Shown piece by piece: positions 63,471 to 64,000 of a DNA stretch of 64,000 nt. Within the stretch, counting starts at the first letter, position 1; each line of letters opens with the position of its first letter. Made by a program: the position numbers and the translations under genes. The stretch is from contig NW_019211454.1 in the NCBI RefSeq assembly GCF_002443255.2, positions 50,531,885-50,595,884 on the forward strand. The letters run 5' to 3'. Below the pieces are notes generated by a model that was not told the DNA's origin, did not search any database, and saw nothing but the letters and a program-made list of their open reading frames with translations. This DNA comes from Varroa destructor (Eukaryota; Arthropoda; Arachnida; Mesostigmata; Varroidae).

Positions 63471-64000
63471 CATATTTACAGATATTGATTAGGTAAATCT
63501 CAACTATGTGGTACGATTGTCATCGAGCTATCATTTCGAAACAGCACTTATCCAACACAGATGCGATAACCAACCTCGTCAAATACATAATACGTGCATA
63601 GCGCGGTCGGGCACAAGGGCACAGTTATGGCATACTTATAATCATAGAAGTTGAACCGCCATATTCGGAAATTGTGCTGTTGGCAATAGGATGTCTTTCA
63701 TTATAGTACGTGCTAGGTGACCTTAAGCAACAGGTCCATCGTTCTTCAACGGTCAAGTCGACGTTTCCCTCTAAACAGCTTTTACAATGTATTCTCAAAC
63801 AAATAGTGAAAGAGCTATTTTATGTTCAAATTATGAGTAACGATGGTAGACCAAGGTACCGTGAAATGACAAGTGACTTGTTTACATGAACGCGATCGGT
63901 TTAGAGGTGGCCAGCCAGTGGAAGTCAATATCATCGAAATATATGTTTATTTGTGCAGATGCTTACGAAGTCGTTCTGCTTGATCAGATGTGCACGATCT

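Larger units (their letters stand above)
62544..64000. other. Right outer flank, single copy in this window
   Basis: AT-rich sequence without a mirrored copy and without satellite. No open frame, RNA gene or transposon is supported. Two secondary-structure elements (63216-63258 and 63427-63470) are listed separately. Confidence 0.5.

Overview
The window looks like nuclear DNA of an unidentified eukaryote. It is AT-rich, has no operons, rRNA, tRNA or recognisable intact gene, and is dominated by one satellite family. Three runs of exactly 25 N (20423-20447, 31295-31319, 50696-50720) split it into four contig-like blocks, here called A (1-20422), B (20448-31294), C (31320-50695) and D (50721-64000). 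I cannot name the lineage from this sequence. All comparisons were made by eye at many anchor points, not by a full base-by-base alignment.

The satellite is a degenerate, T-rich and A-poor monomer of about 50 bp. It appears to be built from two related 20-bp halves plus a 10-bp spacer. In block A it runs from decayed relics (about 60-1,900), through divergent monomers (about 1,900-8,840) and one diverged long unit (8,842-10,061), into a highly uniform array with a period of about 1,032 bp (10,062-20,422). Two unit lengths exist: long (L, about 1,227 bp) and short (S, about 1,032 bp, lacking a block of about 191 bp). L units lie toward the edges and S units fill the core. A two-unit alternation (about 2,062 bp) and a possible 8,446-bp super-period lie above that. 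Homogeneous higher-order repeats in the core with diverged monomers on the edge is what a regional satellite centromere looks like in other eukaryotes, so this is my main candidate for the window, as an inference.

The second major structure is a pair of very large inverted repeats. Block B is the reverse complement of the left part of A: 1937-9731 pairs with 23500-31294, paired coordinates summing to 33231, and it stays near-collinear to about 12,785. The flank of C is the reverse complement of the flank of D: 31320-41655 pairs with 52149-62484, sum 93804. A and D carry the satellite in the same orientation and read naturally as left flank, array, right flank. B and C inserted between them are inverted copies of the same two flanks. 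Read as reverse complements, rc(B) then rc(C) would also form one complete locus. The simplest reading is that both haplotypes, or a duplicate set of contigs, were scaffolded into one path. A real inverted duplication is not excluded.

The right-hand unique flank (52149-62484, and mirrored at 31320-41655) has no gene I can name. It holds a locally GC-rich, cysteine-rich, frame-disrupted coding-like island (57721-58195), an open frame of 139 codons (58442-58861), a cluster of nested palindromes (59779-59917), and an AT dinucleotide tract at its outer end. The last 1.5 kb occurs once in this window and contains a perfect 19-bp hairpin. The numerous Leu/Cys/Tyr-rich open frames in the satellite are by-products of its low-A strand and are not annotated as genes.
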